Source: Pseudomonadota bacterium (GTDB lineage: Bacteria > Pseudomonadota > Gammaproteobacteria > Burkholderiales > Gallionellaceae). Taken from it: a stretch of DNA of 25,903 nucleotides. The translations under genes were made by a program, and so were the position numbers. The notes below the pieces were generated by a model. It had not been told where the DNA came from and searched no databases. It saw nothing but the letters and a program-made list of their open reading frames with translations. The number at the start of each line of letters is the position of its first letter. The first letter of the stretch is position 1. This document shows positions 17,775-25,397 of this stretch, piece after piece. The stretch is taken from contig JAJXTL010000029.1 in NCBI GenBank assembly GCA_021783855.1, positions 1 to 25,903 of the forward strand. Reading direction: 5' to 3'.

Positions 17775-18389
17775 TCAGTCCTGTCCCAGCCAGTTTAGCA
17801 GAAACTCCCATTGTTCGAGCTCGCGGATGGCAAGGTAGGGCGGCAGGTCGAACAACGATTTACCCTCGAAGGCGGCGTTCACATATACCTGGGTTTCGCG
17901 CAGATAAGCCAGTATCGGCAGCTTCGAGTCGGCCAGAAAGTTTTCCAGCGCCAGGGCTGCGCGAGTGCGGGCATTCATGCGCATGCCGACTACGCCGATC
18001 TGGCAACGACCGTTGCGAACTTCCTTTTCTTCGGACAGTGTTTGCAGAAAATCGCGGCTGGCGGAGAGGTCGAACAAGGAAGGGGAAATGGGTACGACGA
18101 TTTTTTCTGCCAGTTTGAGGGCGTAAGCAAGGTTCTTGCCATGCAGGCCGGCGGGTGAGTCTATCACCAGACTGTCGAGCAGACAGTCCTCACCCTTGAC
18201 TGATTCCAGTGTGGTGATTTCCGGCAAATCGGCGGGGCGCGAGGAGACCCAGAGGGTGGCGGATTTTTGCCTGTCCAGATCGAGCATCGCGACGCGTTGG
18301 CCCTGATTGGCCAGGTAGCCTGCGATATTCACCGACAGCGTCGTTTTGCCGCTGCCGCCCTTCGGGTTTGCAATCAAGATAGTTTTCAT
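17775..18389 (-). CDS. Orphan ParA/MinD-family ATPase
   Basis: This 204-residue protein is a compact ParA-type P-loop ATPase. It begins [20 protein letters not shown], the deviant Walker A with signature Lys K10 and K15. [12 protein letters not shown] follows as the A-prime-like segment and [11 protein letters not shown] as Walker B. Such ATPases form ATP-sandwich dimers that bind the nucleoid and position plasmids, chromosomes or protein complexes. The usual DxDPQ is DLDRQ here, a change seen in small orphan ParA proteins. No parB or cargo-like gene is adjacent: one neighbour is the MITE-like element and the other is divergent yebC. There is no N-terminal helix-turn-helix, so plasmid-type autoregulation is unlikely. 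The ribosome site before the ATG at 18389 is weak. The cargo is unknown. Confidence 0.88.
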   Translation of the reverse strand: MKTILIANPKGGSGKTTLSVNIAGYLANQGQRVAMLDLDRQKSATLWVSSRPADLPEITTLESVKGEDCLLDSLVIDSPAGLHGKNLAYALKLAEKIVVPISPSLFDLSASRDFLQTLSEEKEVRNGRCQIGVVGMRMNARTRAALALENFLADSKLPILAYLRETQVYVNAAFEGKSLFDLPPYLAIRELEQWEFLLNWLGQD

Positions 18390-18529
18390 TTGGCTCGCAT
18401 CTGAATTTATTTTTGACTTCCCCCGCTAAGATCCTGTCACGCCGCGTGCTCCTGATGATTTGCAGTGACTCGTATTGGGTTAAGCAGGCGGAAATGATAA
18501 CATCACCCGATAACTATTTGGGGAACACC

Positions 18530-19255
18530 ATGGCCGGACACAGTAAGTGGGCAAATATCCAGCACCGAAAGGGCAAACAGGATGCCAAACGCGGTAAAAC
18601 TTTCACCCGGTTGATCAAGGAGATCACCGTTGCGGCGCGCATGGGGGGCAGCGACCCCGCCGGTAATCCGCGTCTGCGTCTGGCGATGGACAAGGCGTAT
18701 GCCAACAACATGCCCAAGGATAACGTCGAGCGCGCCATCAAGCGCGGCAGCGGCGAGCTGGAAGGGGTGCAATATCTGGAGATACGCTACGAAGGCTATG
18801 GCATCAACGGCGCGGCGGTGATGGTGGATTGCATGACCGACAACAAGACGCGCACCGTGGCGGATGTGCGTCATGCGTTTACCAAGTACGGCGGCAATCT
18901 CGGTACCGACGGTTCGGTAGCGTTCATGTTCAACCATTGCGGACAGATGATTTTCGCGCCGGGTACGGATGAAAACGGTCTGATGGAAGTCGCGCTGGAT
19001 GCGGGCGCGGAAGATATTTCAACCAATGACGACGGCAGCATCGAGGTGATCACGGCACCGAACGATTTTATTCAGGTCAAGCAGGCGCTGGAAACCGCAG
19101 GTTATAAGGCTGAGTTCGGCGAGGTCATCATGAAACCTGCCAGTGAGGTGATTTTCACCGGCGAAGATGGTGTGAAGATGCAGAAACTGCTCGACGCGCT
19201 GGAAGATCTGGATGACGTGCAGGAAGTGTATACGACTGCCGTGATTGAGGATTGA
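18530..19255 (+). CDS. yebC: YebC/PmpR (TACO1) family protein
   Basis: This 241-residue YebC-family protein starts at ATG 18530 with [18 protein letters not shown], the invariant family N-terminus, preceded by GGGGAA. The frame is open further upstream to 18413, but that extension is not conserved. The family was first described as DNA-binding regulators (PmpR, and YebC near ruvC); later work ties it to translation. Its place directly before ruvC is a classic arrangement. The last codons encode VIED and then stop, and this stop region is built from the first two units of the heptamer array that fills the downstream gap. The last residues may therefore be repeat-derived, although IED-like endings also occur in normal family members. 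Confidence 0.95.
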   Translation: MAGHSKWANIQHRKGKQDAKRGKTFTRLIKEITVAARMGGSDPAGNPRLRLAMDKAYANNMPKDNVERAIKRGSGELEGVQYLEIRYEGYGINGAAVMVDCMTDNKTRTVADVRHAFTKYGGNLGTDGSVAFMFNHCGQMIFAPGTDENGLMEVALDAGAEDISTNDDGSIEVITAPNDFIQVKQALETAGYKAEFGEVIMKPASEVIFTGEDGVKMQKLLDALEDLDDVQEVYTTAVIED

Positions 19256-19311
19256 GGATCGTGGATCGAGGATCGAGCGGCAGGACTGAGGATAGCGGAA
19301 TGAGGATTGAG
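19243..19311 (+). repeat. Degenerate tandem heptamer array (GATTGAG type)
   Basis: Nine 7-bp units can be read: GATTGAG, GATTGAG, GATCGTG, GATCGAG and GATCGAG; a 6-bp break; then GACTGAG, GATAGCG, GAATGAG and GATTGAG. The first two units overlap the end of yebC, whose TGA stop is at 19253-19255. The array is partner to three inverted units at 19347-19367. Confidence 0.75.
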
Positions 19312-19355
19312 GCTCGGAACGGAACGGTATGAATCGTTCTTCCATCCTCAATCCT
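19303..19355 (+). repeat. Large hairpin joining the direct and inverted heptamer arrays
   Basis: AGGATTGAGG (19303-19312) pairs perfectly with CCTCAATCCT (19346-19355). The inner part also pairs, with GGAA/TTCC and GAACG/CGTTC around the loop GTATGAAT. In the transcript this is a strong stem-loop between yebC and ruvC. It has no following U-run, so it may stabilise, process or attenuate the RNA, and is not a typical intrinsic terminator. Confidence 0.55.
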
Positions 19356-19367
19356 CAATCCTCAATC
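19347..19367 (-). repeat. Inverted heptamer array (three perfect units)
   Basis: Three perfect copies of CTCAATC on the plus strand are the reverse complement of GATTGAG. The last copy ends at 19367, and its final three bases (ATC) occupy the place of the start codon of the ruvC-like fragment that follows. Confidence 0.75.
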
Positions 19368-19409
19368 CGCATTCTGGGTATCGACCCTGGTCTCCGCATA
19401 ACAGGTTTT
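19368..19409 (+). pseudogene. Codon-diverged duplicate of the ruvC 5' end (codons 2-15)
   Basis: This segment translates in one frame as [14 protein letters not shown], against [14 protein letters not shown] at the start of the intact ruvC 117 bp downstream. Most third positions and several first positions differ, so it is not a recent exact copy. The codon before it is ATC and not ATG. After GF the frame runs on as unrelated SSGCCGAALTETRQRRFGIKAG and stops at 19476-19478. Codons here (CGC, CTG, ATC, CTC, CGC) match the rest of the region better than those of the intact gene's start (CGA, ATA, TTA, GGA, TTA, AGA). It could be the remains of the original gene start. Confidence 0.75.
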
Positions 19410-19414
19410 AGCTC

Positions 19415-19434
19415 GGGCTGCTGTGGCGCAGCCC
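19415..19434 (+). repeat. Perfect 7-bp stem hairpin between the two ruvC starts
   Basis: GGGCTGC (19415-19421) and GCAGCCC (19428-19434) flank a 6-nt loop. The hairpin lies inside the 75-bp stretch (19410-19484) that separates the ruvC fragment from the intact ruvC start. It could be part of an inserted sequence or an RNA structure in the ruvC leader. Confidence 0.4.
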
Positions 19435-19484
19435 TCACAGAAACACGTCAACGGCGCTTCGGAATTAAGGCTGGCTGAGTGATC

Positions 19485-20006
19485 ATGCGAATATTAGGTA
19501 TTGACCCGGGATTAAGAGTGACGGGTTTTGGGGTAATCGACAAGGAGGGGCAGCAGCTGCACTACGTTGCCAGCGGCTGCATCAAGACGATTGCGGATGA
19601 GTCGCTGCCTGAGCGTTTGAAGGTTATCCTCAACTCGCTGGGTATGGTGATCGCGCAACATAAACCTGATCAGGTGGCGATAGAAAAAGTGTTCGTCAAC
19701 GTCAATCCTCAGTCCACACTCCTGCTGGGACAGGCGCGGGGAGCGGCGATCTGCGCAGCGGTGCTGGCTGATCTGCCGGTGGGAGAATATACCGCGTTGC
19801 AGGTCAAACAGGCCGTGGTTGGCAACGGTCATGCCGAAAAGGAGCAGGTGCAACTGATGGTGCAGCGTTTGTTGAAGTTGTCCGGCACGCCCAGCCCGGA
19901 TGCCGCAGATGCGCTGGCCTGCGCGATCTGCCATGCGCATGGGGGCCTGGGCCTGGGTGCGCTGGCAACTAAAGGTTTCCGAGTGCGCGGCGGGCGGCTG
20001 GTGTAA
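19485..20006 (+). CDS. ruvC: Crossover junction endodeoxyribonuclease RuvC
   Basis: This 173-residue protein is the same length as E. coli RuvC. It cuts Holliday junctions symmetrically as a dimer working with RuvAB. The four catalytic acids are present: D7 in [12 protein letters not shown], the Glu in VAIEKVFVN, and the two Asp in [17 protein letters not shown] chose ATG 19485; an in-frame GTG at 19479 would add two residues and has AAGG at a better distance, so it cannot be excluded. Codons 2-11 are unusually AT-rich and rare for this region, after which codon use returns to normal. This coincides exactly with the segment duplicated upstream at 19368-19409. It is followed by ruvA after a 164-bp gap containing palindromic repeats. 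Confidence 0.95.
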   Translation: MRILGIDPGLRVTGFGVIDKEGQQLHYVASGCIKTIADESLPERLKVILNSLGMVIAQHKPDQVAIEKVFVNVNPQSTLLLGQARGAAICAAVLADLPVGEYTALQVKQAVVGNGHAEKEQVQLMVQRLLKLSGTPSPDAADALACAICHAHGGLGLGALATKGFRVRGGRLV

Positions 20007-20025
20007 GGGTATTGCATCCAGCCCG

Positions 20026-20145
20026 GTCATTCCCGCGCATAAGTAGTGACTTGGCAATCGGTTATTGATTGCGTAGTCAATACTTAAGTTGTTTCATCAG
20101 GCGGGAATCCAGTTGATTAATAATGTCCGCGCAGGCGGGAATGAC
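20026..20145. repeat. Dispersed-type palindromic repeats (GTCATTCCCGC / GCGGGAATGAC) before ruvA
   Basis: GTCATTCCCGC (20026-20036) and GCGGGAATGAC (20135-20145) are perfect 11-bp inverted repeats. A further related half-site, GGCGGGAATCC, lies at 20100-20110. The sequence type, a TCATTCCCGC and AGGCGGGAATCC palindrome, is common as a multi-copy intergenic repeat in many Proteobacteria. Here it occupies most of the ruvC-ruvA gap and ends 25 bp before the ruvA start. Confidence 0.7.
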
Positions 20146-20170
20146 GGCATTGATAGGAAGGTGGTTGGAA

Positions 20171-20755
20171 ATGATCGGTCGTTTAAGCGGTATTTTGCTG
20201 GAAAAGAACCCGCCGCAGATTTTGCTGGATGTGCAGGGCGTAGCGTATGAACTCGACGTGCCGATGAGCACGTTCTACAACCTGCCCGCGTTGCACGAAA
20301 AAGTCGTGCTGCACACGCAACTGATCGTGCGTGAGGATGCGCATCTGTTGTACGGTTTTGGCACGAACGATGAGCGATTCGCCTTTCGTCTGTTGCTCAA
20401 GATCAGCGGTGTCGGCCCCAAACTGGCACTCTCGGTGCTGTCTGGTTTGAGTCTGAACGATCTGGCAGACGCGGTGGCAAACAAGGAAGCAGGGCGTTTG
20501 ACCAGGATTCCCGGGGTGGGCAAGAAGACCGCCGAGCGGTTGCTGCTGGAGTTGGAAGGCAAATTTGCTGCTACGGGTGCATCTTCCGTGTCGCCGGGTA
20601 CGGCACGCTCATCAGCCGGCACGGACATCATCAACGCCCTGCAGGCGCTGGGCTATAACGACAAGGAAGCCGACTGGGCAGCGAAACAGTTGCCGGGCGA
20701 AATTGGCGTCTCGGACGGCATAAGGCAGGCACTTAAGCTATTGTCCAAAGCATGA
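20171..20755 (+). CDS. ruvA: Holliday junction branch migration protein RuvA
   Basis: This 194-residue protein has the three RuvA domains: an N-terminal OB fold ([20 protein letters not shown], about 1-62), tandem helix-hairpin-helix motifs ([14 protein letters not shown] and [17 protein letters not shown], about 70-135), and a C-terminal three-helix domain that contacts RuvB (about 148-194). As a tetramer it binds the four-way junction and loads RuvB rings. The start at 20171 gives the conserved MIGRL opening and is preceded by AGGAAGG. The frame is open back to 20123, but that upstream part is translated palindromic repeat and not real protein. The last four bases overlap the start of ruvB (ATGA), indicating coupled translation. 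Confidence 0.96.
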   Translation: MIGRLSGILLEKNPPQILLDVQGVAYELDVPMSTFYNLPALHEKVVLHTQLIVREDAHLLYGFGTNDERFAFRLLLKISGVGPKLALSVLSGLSLNDLADAVANKEAGRLTRIPGVGKKTAERLLLELEGKFAATGASSVSPGTARSSAGTDIINALQALGYNDKEADWAAKQLPGEIGVSDGIRQALKLLSKA

Positions 20756-21807
20756 TTCATACCGATAACCTTACCGCTGAGCCGCGCCTGACCACCCCTG
20801 CGGTTGTCTCGCGTCAGGAGGAAGCGCTGGAACGCGCGTTGCGCCCCAAGCAGCTCGACGAGTATGTCGGCCAGGAAAAAATACGCGAACAGCTGGAAAT
20901 CTTCATTCAGGCGGCAAAGTTGCGCCAGGAGCCGCTCGACCATGTGCTGCTGTTCGGCCCGCCGGGCCTGGGCAAAACTACGCTGGCGCAGATCATCGCC
21001 CGCGAGATGGGGGTGAATTTGCGCCACACCTCGGGGCCGGTGCTGGAACGCGCAGGCGATCTGGCGGCGTTGCTGACCAATCTGGAACCGAACGACGTGC
21101 TGTTTATCGACGAAATCCATCGTCTCTCGCCTGTGGTGGAGGAAATCCTCTACCCCGCGCTGGAGGATTACCAGATCGACATCATGATAGGCGAAGGTCC
21201 TGCTGCACGTTCGGTGAAGCTGGATTTGCCGCCCTTTACGCTGGTGGGTGCGACTACCCGCGCCGGGATGCTGACCAATCCGTTGCGCGATCGTTTCGGC
21301 ATTGTGTCGCGCCTTGAATTTTATACGCCCGAAGAATTGCAGCGCATCGTGATGCGCTCATCCGGCCTGCTGGAAATGAATCTGTCGCACGACGGCGCGA
21401 TGGAAATCGCAAAGCGGTCGCGCGGCACGCCGCGCATCGCCAACCGGTTGCTGCGCCGGGTGCGCGATTACGCCGATGTGAAGGCCAAGGGGGACGCGAC
21501 GCGTGCGGTGGCGGATGCGGCGCTCACCATGCTGGACGTAGATTCGCAAGGGCTGGACGTGATGGACAGAAAGCTGCTGCAAACCATCATCGAAAAATTC
21601 GCTGGCGGGCCGGTCGGCGTGGATAATCTCGCCGCAGCCATAGGCGAGGAGCGCGACACCATCGAGGATGTGCTGGAACCCTATCTGATCCAGCAGGGAT
21701 ATCTGCAACGCACGCCGCGCGGCCGCATGGCGACTGCAAATGCCTATCTTCATTTCGGTCTGACGGTGGCAAGTCATCTGGGTACAGGGGATTTGCTGGA
21801 TGAATAA
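20752..21807 (+). CDS. ruvB: Holliday junction branch migration ATPase RuvB
   Basis: This 351-residue AAA+ motor forms hexameric rings on either side of RuvA and pumps DNA through the junction. Walker A is GPPGLGKTT (69-77), Walker B is LFIDEIHRL (about 117-125), sensor 1 lies in LVGATTRAG, and the arginine finger lies in PLRDRFG. The C-terminal winged-helix domain ends in a stretch like [18 protein letters not shown], typical of the family. The gene starts within the stop of ruvA (4-bp overlap) and ends overlapping ybgC by 8 bp, so the three are translated from one message. No defects are seen. Confidence 0.97.
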   Translation: MIHTDNLTAEPRLTTPAVVSRQEEALERALRPKQLDEYVGQEKIREQLEIFIQAAKLRQEPLDHVLLFGPPGLGKTTLAQIIAREMGVNLRHTSGPVLERAGDLAALLTNLEPNDVLFIDEIHRLSPVVEEILYPALEDYQIDIMIGEGPAARSVKLDLPPFTLVGATTRAGMLTNPLRDRFGIVSRLEFYTPEELQRIVMRSSGLLEMNLSHDGAMEIAKRSRGTPRIANRLLRRVRDYADVKAKGDATRAVADAALTMLDVDSQGLDVMDRKLLQTIIEKFAGGPVGVDNLAAAIGEERDTIEDVLEPYLIQQGYLQRTPRGRMATANAYLHFGLTVASHLGTGDLLDE

Positions 21808-22207
21808 GGTTTTCAGTTGGCCGGTGCGCGTGTATTTTCAGGACACGGATGCGGGCGGGGTGGTTTATCATGCCAGCTATGTGAACTTTATGGAGCGCGC
21901 ACGGACTGAGTGGTTGCGCACGTACGGTTACAGTAACACTGGCTTGATGCAGGAATTCGGCGTGATGTTCGTGGTCCGTTCGATGAAACTGGACTATTTA
22001 AGACCCGCGTTGCTCGATGATATGCTGGAAGTTACGGCGCTGGTCAAAGATGTCGGGCGCAGTCGCCTCGCATTGTTGCAAACAGTCAGGCGCGAAGAAG
22101 AGCTGCTGACGACAGGGGAGGTACATCTGGTGTGTGTCTCAAGGGATACATTCAAGCCGGTCAGTGTGCCGGAAGCATTGCGTTCACAATGGAACGTTAA
22201 GGAATAA
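21800..22207 (+). CDS. ybgC: Acyl-CoA thioesterase YbgC (Tol-Pal associated)
   Basis: This 135-residue single hotdog-fold thioesterase has the catalytic segment [28 protein letters not shown] (residues 12-39), containing the Asp and His motif of the 4-hydroxybenzoyl-CoA thioesterase/YbgC group. Family members hydrolyse acyl-CoA or interact with acyl carrier protein and phospholipid synthesis enzymes. The gene is very often the first of the tol-pal cluster, as here, where tolQ starts 17 bp later. It overlaps the end of ruvB by 8 bp, which ties the tol cluster to the ruv operon in this genome. The substrate in this organism is unknown. Confidence 0.93.
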   Translation: MNKVFSWPVRVYFQDTDAGGVVYHASYVNFMERARTEWLRTYGYSNTGLMQEFGVMFVVRSMKLDYLRPALLDDMLEVTALVKDVGRSRLALLQTVRREEELLTTGEVHLVCVSRDTFKPVSVPEALRSQWNVKE

Positions 22208-22224
22208 TTAACGAAAGGTTGGTA

Positions 22225-22902
22225 ATGGAAGTTACACAGGATTTGTCGTTCATACACCTCATCAGCAATGCCAGCGTGCTGGTGCAGATGGTGCTGGGGT
22301 TGCTGCTGCTCGTCTCGATGATGTCGTGGTGGTATATCTTTCTCAAGCTGTTTGCGATCCGTCGCGAAACCCGGTTGACACATGAATTTGAGGAGGCGTT
22401 CTGGCGCAATCCCAATCTGAACGAGGTGTACAAGTCGGTCAGCAATTCCGCGCGGGCCGATCAGGGCGCGCTGGAACGCATCTTTGCCGCCGGTTTTGTC
22501 GAGTTCGTGAAGCTTAAAAAACAGCATGGCGTGGACGGCAGCGCGGTGATGGACGGTACCCGCCGCGCGATGCGCGCCACCTATCAGCGCGAGATGGACA
22601 GGCTGGAAGCGCATCTGGCGTTTCTGGCGTCGGTGGGTTCAGTCAGCCCCTATGTGGGTCTGTTCGGCACGGTGTGGGGCATTATGAATGCATTCCGCGG
22701 TCTGGCAAATGTGGGGCAGGCGACGCTGGCGCATGTGGCGCCCGGTATCGCCGAGGCGCTGGTCGCCACCGCGATGGGTTTGTTTGCTGCGATTCCGGCG
22801 GTGGTGGCTTATAACCGCTATGCGCATGCCATCGACCGTCTGGCAACGCGCTTCGAGAGCTTTACCGAGGAGTTTTCCAACGTATTGCAGCGCCAGCCAT
22901 GA
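22225..22902 (+). CDS. tolQ: TolQ inner-membrane proton channel subunit
   Basis: This 225-residue ExbB/TolQ-family protein has three membrane segments: about 15-40 (the hydrophobic stretch after SNASVLVQ), a middle one in SVSPYVGLFGTVWGIMNAF, and a third in ALVATAMGLFAAIPAVVAYNRY. With TolR it forms the proton-driven motor that energises TolA. The start ATG 22225 follows AAAGG at 22214-22218. A TTG six bases earlier is in frame but less likely. The last four bases overlap tolR. All family hallmarks are intact. Confidence 0.95.
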   Translation: MEVTQDLSFIHLISNASVLVQMVLGLLLLVSMMSWWYIFLKLFAIRRETRLTHEFEEAFWRNPNLNEVYKSVSNSARADQGALERIFAAGFVEFVKLKKQHGVDGSAVMDGTRRAMRATYQREMDRLEAHLAFLASVGSVSPYVGLFGTVWGIMNAFRGLANVGQATLAHVAPGIAEALVATAMGLFAAIPAVVAYNRYAHAIDRLATRFESFTEEFSNVLQRQP

Positions 22903-23324
22903 GATCAGTTCTGCGTAAAAAAAATCGCCTGATGAACGACATCAACGTCGTGCCGTATATCGACGTGATGCTGGTGTTGCTGGTAATTTTCATGGTGGCA
23001 GCCCCGATGATGAATCCCGGTCAGGTCGATCTGCCGCAGGTCAGTCAGTCGTCCGTGCCTTCCCCCGCACCATTGGAAGTCATCATCAAGAAGGATAATT
23101 CGCTGGCACTGCGCGACCATGCCAGGGGAGATGAGGAAACGCGCGTATCACGCGAGGATCTGATTTCGATTTTAAAATCACGGCAGGAGACGCATGCCGA
23201 TCAGGCAGTGGTGATCTCGGCCGACAAGAGCGTGCGTTATGAGGAAGTCATCAACGTGATGGATGTGCTGCAACAGCAACACGTCAAAAAAGTGGGTCTG
23301 TTGACACAAGCCATCAAAAAATGA
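22899..23324 (+). CDS. tolR: TolR motor subunit (ExbD/TolR family)
   Basis: This 141-residue protein has a short cytoplasmic N-terminus (MRSVLRKKNRLMNDINVVPY), one membrane helix (about 20-38) with the conserved proton-path Asp (D22 in PYIDVMLVLLVIF), and a periplasmic domain that binds peptidoglycan in homologues. The length is normal for TolR. It overlaps tolQ by 4 bp at its start and tolA by 4 bp at its end, so stoichiometric synthesis with both is likely. Confidence 0.95.
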   Translation: MRSVLRKKNRLMNDINVVPYIDVMLVLLVIFMVAAPMMNPGQVDLPQVSQSSVPSPAPLEVIIKKDNSLALRDHARGDEETRVSREDLISILKSRQETHADQAVVISADKSVRYEEVINVMDVLQQQHVKKVGLLTQAIKK

Positions 23325-24091
23325 ATACGGTTGTCTACCAGGAGCCTTATAAACTGCCGGCAGGCATACTCGCCCTGACCGTGCATGCGGCGTTTTTTGC
23401 GCTGCTGTACTTCGGCTTTTCCTGGCAGACGCAGCCGCGCTCGCCCTCGGTCATGAGCGTTGAGTTGTGGCAGAGCCTGCCGGCGGCGGAACCTGCTGCG
23501 GTCGTACCATCCGTCAAGGCGATAGTCGAGGCCCCGCCACCTGTGCCGGAAGTGGAGCCGATAAAACCAGACATTGTGATTCCGGAAAAAAAACCAAAAC
23601 CGCTGGTGAAGCACGAGGAAAAGCCGCTGAAAAAACCTGAAGTCAAACCCGAGATCAAACCCAAGCTAACGCCCAAGGTAACGCATGAAGCCAGAATCAA
23701 TGCATGGCCTGGGGTAAATTCGGGTGGACAAACCGGCAAGGCGGGACAGCCATCTGAGGCTGAGCAGCAGGCGGCGCGCGATAAAGCCGAGCAGGAAGCC
23801 GCGACAGGCCGTGTGGTGGATGAATATAGTGGCAAAATTAAGGCTAAAATTACGCGCAATGTAGTGATGCCGCCCAATGTGGCGAATGACGCGCGTGCCG
23901 AATTTGCAGTGACTTTGTTGCCGGGCGGCACGGTGCTGAATGCAAGGTTGACTCGTTCCAGCGGCAATGAGGCTTATGATAATGCAGTGGAGCGGGCAAT
24001 CCTGAAATCCCAGCCGTTGCCGCTGCCCCCGGATGCGGGGCTGTTCAACCGTTTTCGTGAATTAAAACTGAGTTTCAAGCCGGTAGAGTAA
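23321..24091 (+). CDS. tolA: TolA trans-periplasmic protein
   Basis: This 256-residue protein has one N-terminal membrane helix (about 14-34, GILALTVHAAFFALLYFGFS), which engages TolQR. A Lys/Pro/Glu-rich stretch follows (about 65-130, with repeated KPK and KPEVKP patterns), then an Ala/Glu helical piece. The C-terminal TonB/TolA-type domain (about 165-256) includes LPGGTVLNARLTRSSGNEAYDNAVERAI. TolA links the inner-membrane motor to TolB-Pal. It is much shorter than E. coli TolA (421 residues) because the long helical domain is reduced and replaced by a proline-rich linker. That is common in Betaproteobacteria and fits an extended, not coiled, span. Confidence 0.92.
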   Translation: MNTVVYQEPYKLPAGILALTVHAAFFALLYFGFSWQTQPRSPSVMSVELWQSLPAAEPAAVVPSVKAIVEAPPPVPEVEPIKPDIVIPEKKPKPLVKHEEKPLKKPEVKPEIKPKLTPKVTHEARINAWPGVNSGGQTGKAGQPSEAEQQAARDKAEQEAATGRVVDEYSGKIKAKITRNVVMPPNVANDARAEFAVTLLPGGTVLNARLTRSSGNEAYDNAVERAILKSQPLPLPPDAGLFNRFRELKLSFKPVE

Positions 24092-24105
24092 AGAGAGATA
24101 ATCGT

Positions 24106-25368
24106 ATGATAAAAATAGTATTTTTTGGTTTGTTGATGTTGGCGCACTCCGCAATTGCGAGTGCCGCCTTGAGTATCGAGATCATAGGCGCGGGTGAGCA
24201 TCAGATTCCCGTCTCTCTGGTGCCGCTGGGCGGCGATGAGAAACTCGGGCAGGCAATCAACGATGTGGTGACGGGCGATCTGTTGCGTACCGGTTTGTTT
24301 CGTCTGGTCGATACCACCGGCAAGTCGCCACATGATGTTGCCGACGTGAATTACAGCGACTGGCAGTTGCGCGGTGCGGAAGCGCTGGCGATCGGCACGG
24401 TAGGCGTGCAGGCCAATGGTCGCATCGAAGCGCGCTTTCGTCTGCTGGATGTGGTCAAACAAACCCAGTTGGTGGGGGAGGCGGTGTCGGCAAACGATGG
24501 AGAGCTACGCGCAGTCGGTCACCGCATCGCCGATCTGATCTATGAAAAGCTCACCGGCGACAAGGGCGTGTTCAGTACGCGCATCGTTTACGTGAACCGG
24601 CAGAGCAAAAGTTTCAGCCTGATCGTCGCAGACAGTGACGGTTACAATGAGCAGGTCGTATTGAGGCATAAAGAGCCGATCATGTCGCCTGCCTGGTCGC
24701 CGGATGGCAGCCATCTGGCCTATGTCAGCTTCGAGACCGGCCATGCAGCCGTGTTTGTGCAATCCCTGCTCACCAATCAACGCAAGGCGGTGGCTGATTT
24801 CCCCGGCAGCAACAGCGCCCCGGCCTGGTCGCCGGACGGCCATCAGCTGGCAGTCGTGATGACGCACGATGGCAGTTCGCAGATTTACCTGTTGCACCCG
24901 GATGGCAGCGGCGTTCATCGCATTACGTTTAGCGGAGCGATTGATACCGAGCCTAATTTTTCACCGGATGGACAGTCGTTGCTGTTTACCTCCGACCGTG
25001 GCGGCAGTCCGCAGGTCTACAGCATGCCGGTTGAGGGCGGTGCGGCACAGCGCCTGACTTTTGCCGATGGCAGCTGTTTCTCGCCCCGCTACAGCCCTGA
25101 TGGCAAATCATTTGTATTTGCCCATCTGACTGGCGGCAGATTTTATATCGCCACGCAGGATTTGCAGAATGGGCAGATGGTAACGCTCACCGAGGGTGGC
25201 TGGGAGAAAAAGCCCAGCTTTGCGCCTAACGGGAAGATCATTCTGTTTGCCAGCGAGGCGCGCGGTCGTGGTATATTGGCGACCGTGTCCAGCGACGGTC
25301 GTGTCCAGCAACACATGTTCACGCAAAGCGGCGACGCTCGCGAGCCTGTATGGGGACCACAACTTTAA
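24106..25368 (+). CDS. tolB: TolB periplasmic beta-propeller protein
   Basis: This 420-residue protein has a Sec signal peptide (about 1-21, MIKIVFFGLLMLAHSAIASA, with cleavage near ASA-AL). The N-terminal TolB domain (about 25-155) precedes a propeller of PD40/WD40-like repeats. Five copies of the blade motif are visible: SPAWSPDGSHLAYV, APAWSPDGHQLAVV, EPNFSPDGQSLLF, SPRYSPDGKSFVF and KPSFAPNGKIILF. TolB binds Pal and TolA and recycles Pal towards the septum. The gene starts 14 bp after tolA and has AGAGAGA upstream as a ribosome site. Pal follows after 29 bp. Length and repeats are normal. Confidence 0.96.
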   Translation: MIKIVFFGLLMLAHSAIASAALSIEIIGAGEHQIPVSLVPLGGDEKLGQAINDVVTGDLLRTGLFRLVDTTGKSPHDVADVNYSDWQLRGAEALAIGTVGVQANGRIEARFRLLDVVKQTQLVGEAVSANDGELRAVGHRIADLIYEKLTGDKGVFSTRIVYVNRQSKSFSLIVADSDGYNEQVVLRHKEPIMSPAWSPDGSHLAYVSFETGHAAVFVQSLLTNQRKAVADFPGSNSAPAWSPDGHQLAVVMTHDGSSQIYLLHPDGSGVHRITFSGAIDTEPNFSPDGQSLLFTSDRGGSPQVYSMPVEGGAAQRLTFADGSCFSPRYSPDGKSFVFAHLTGGRFYIATQDLQNGQMVTLTEGGWEKKPSFAPNGKIILFASEARGRGILATVSSDGRVQQHMFTQSGDAREPVWGPQL

Positions 25369-25397
25369 TTTTATTTGCCAAACTGAGGAAAATTGCC

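Noticed and set aside
18413..18529. Upstream extension of yebC
   Set aside because: The conserved family N-terminus [10 protein letters not shown] begins at 18530 after GGGGAA; the extension is not conserved.
19243..19367. Possible CRISPR-like array
   Set aside because: Units are 7 bp, directly adjacent and degenerate, with no spacers and no cas genes. This is a simple tandem repeat.
20123..20170. Upstream extension of ruvA
   Set aside because: It is the translation of a palindromic repeat. RuvA proteins start MIGRL, which is found at 20171 with a ribosome site.
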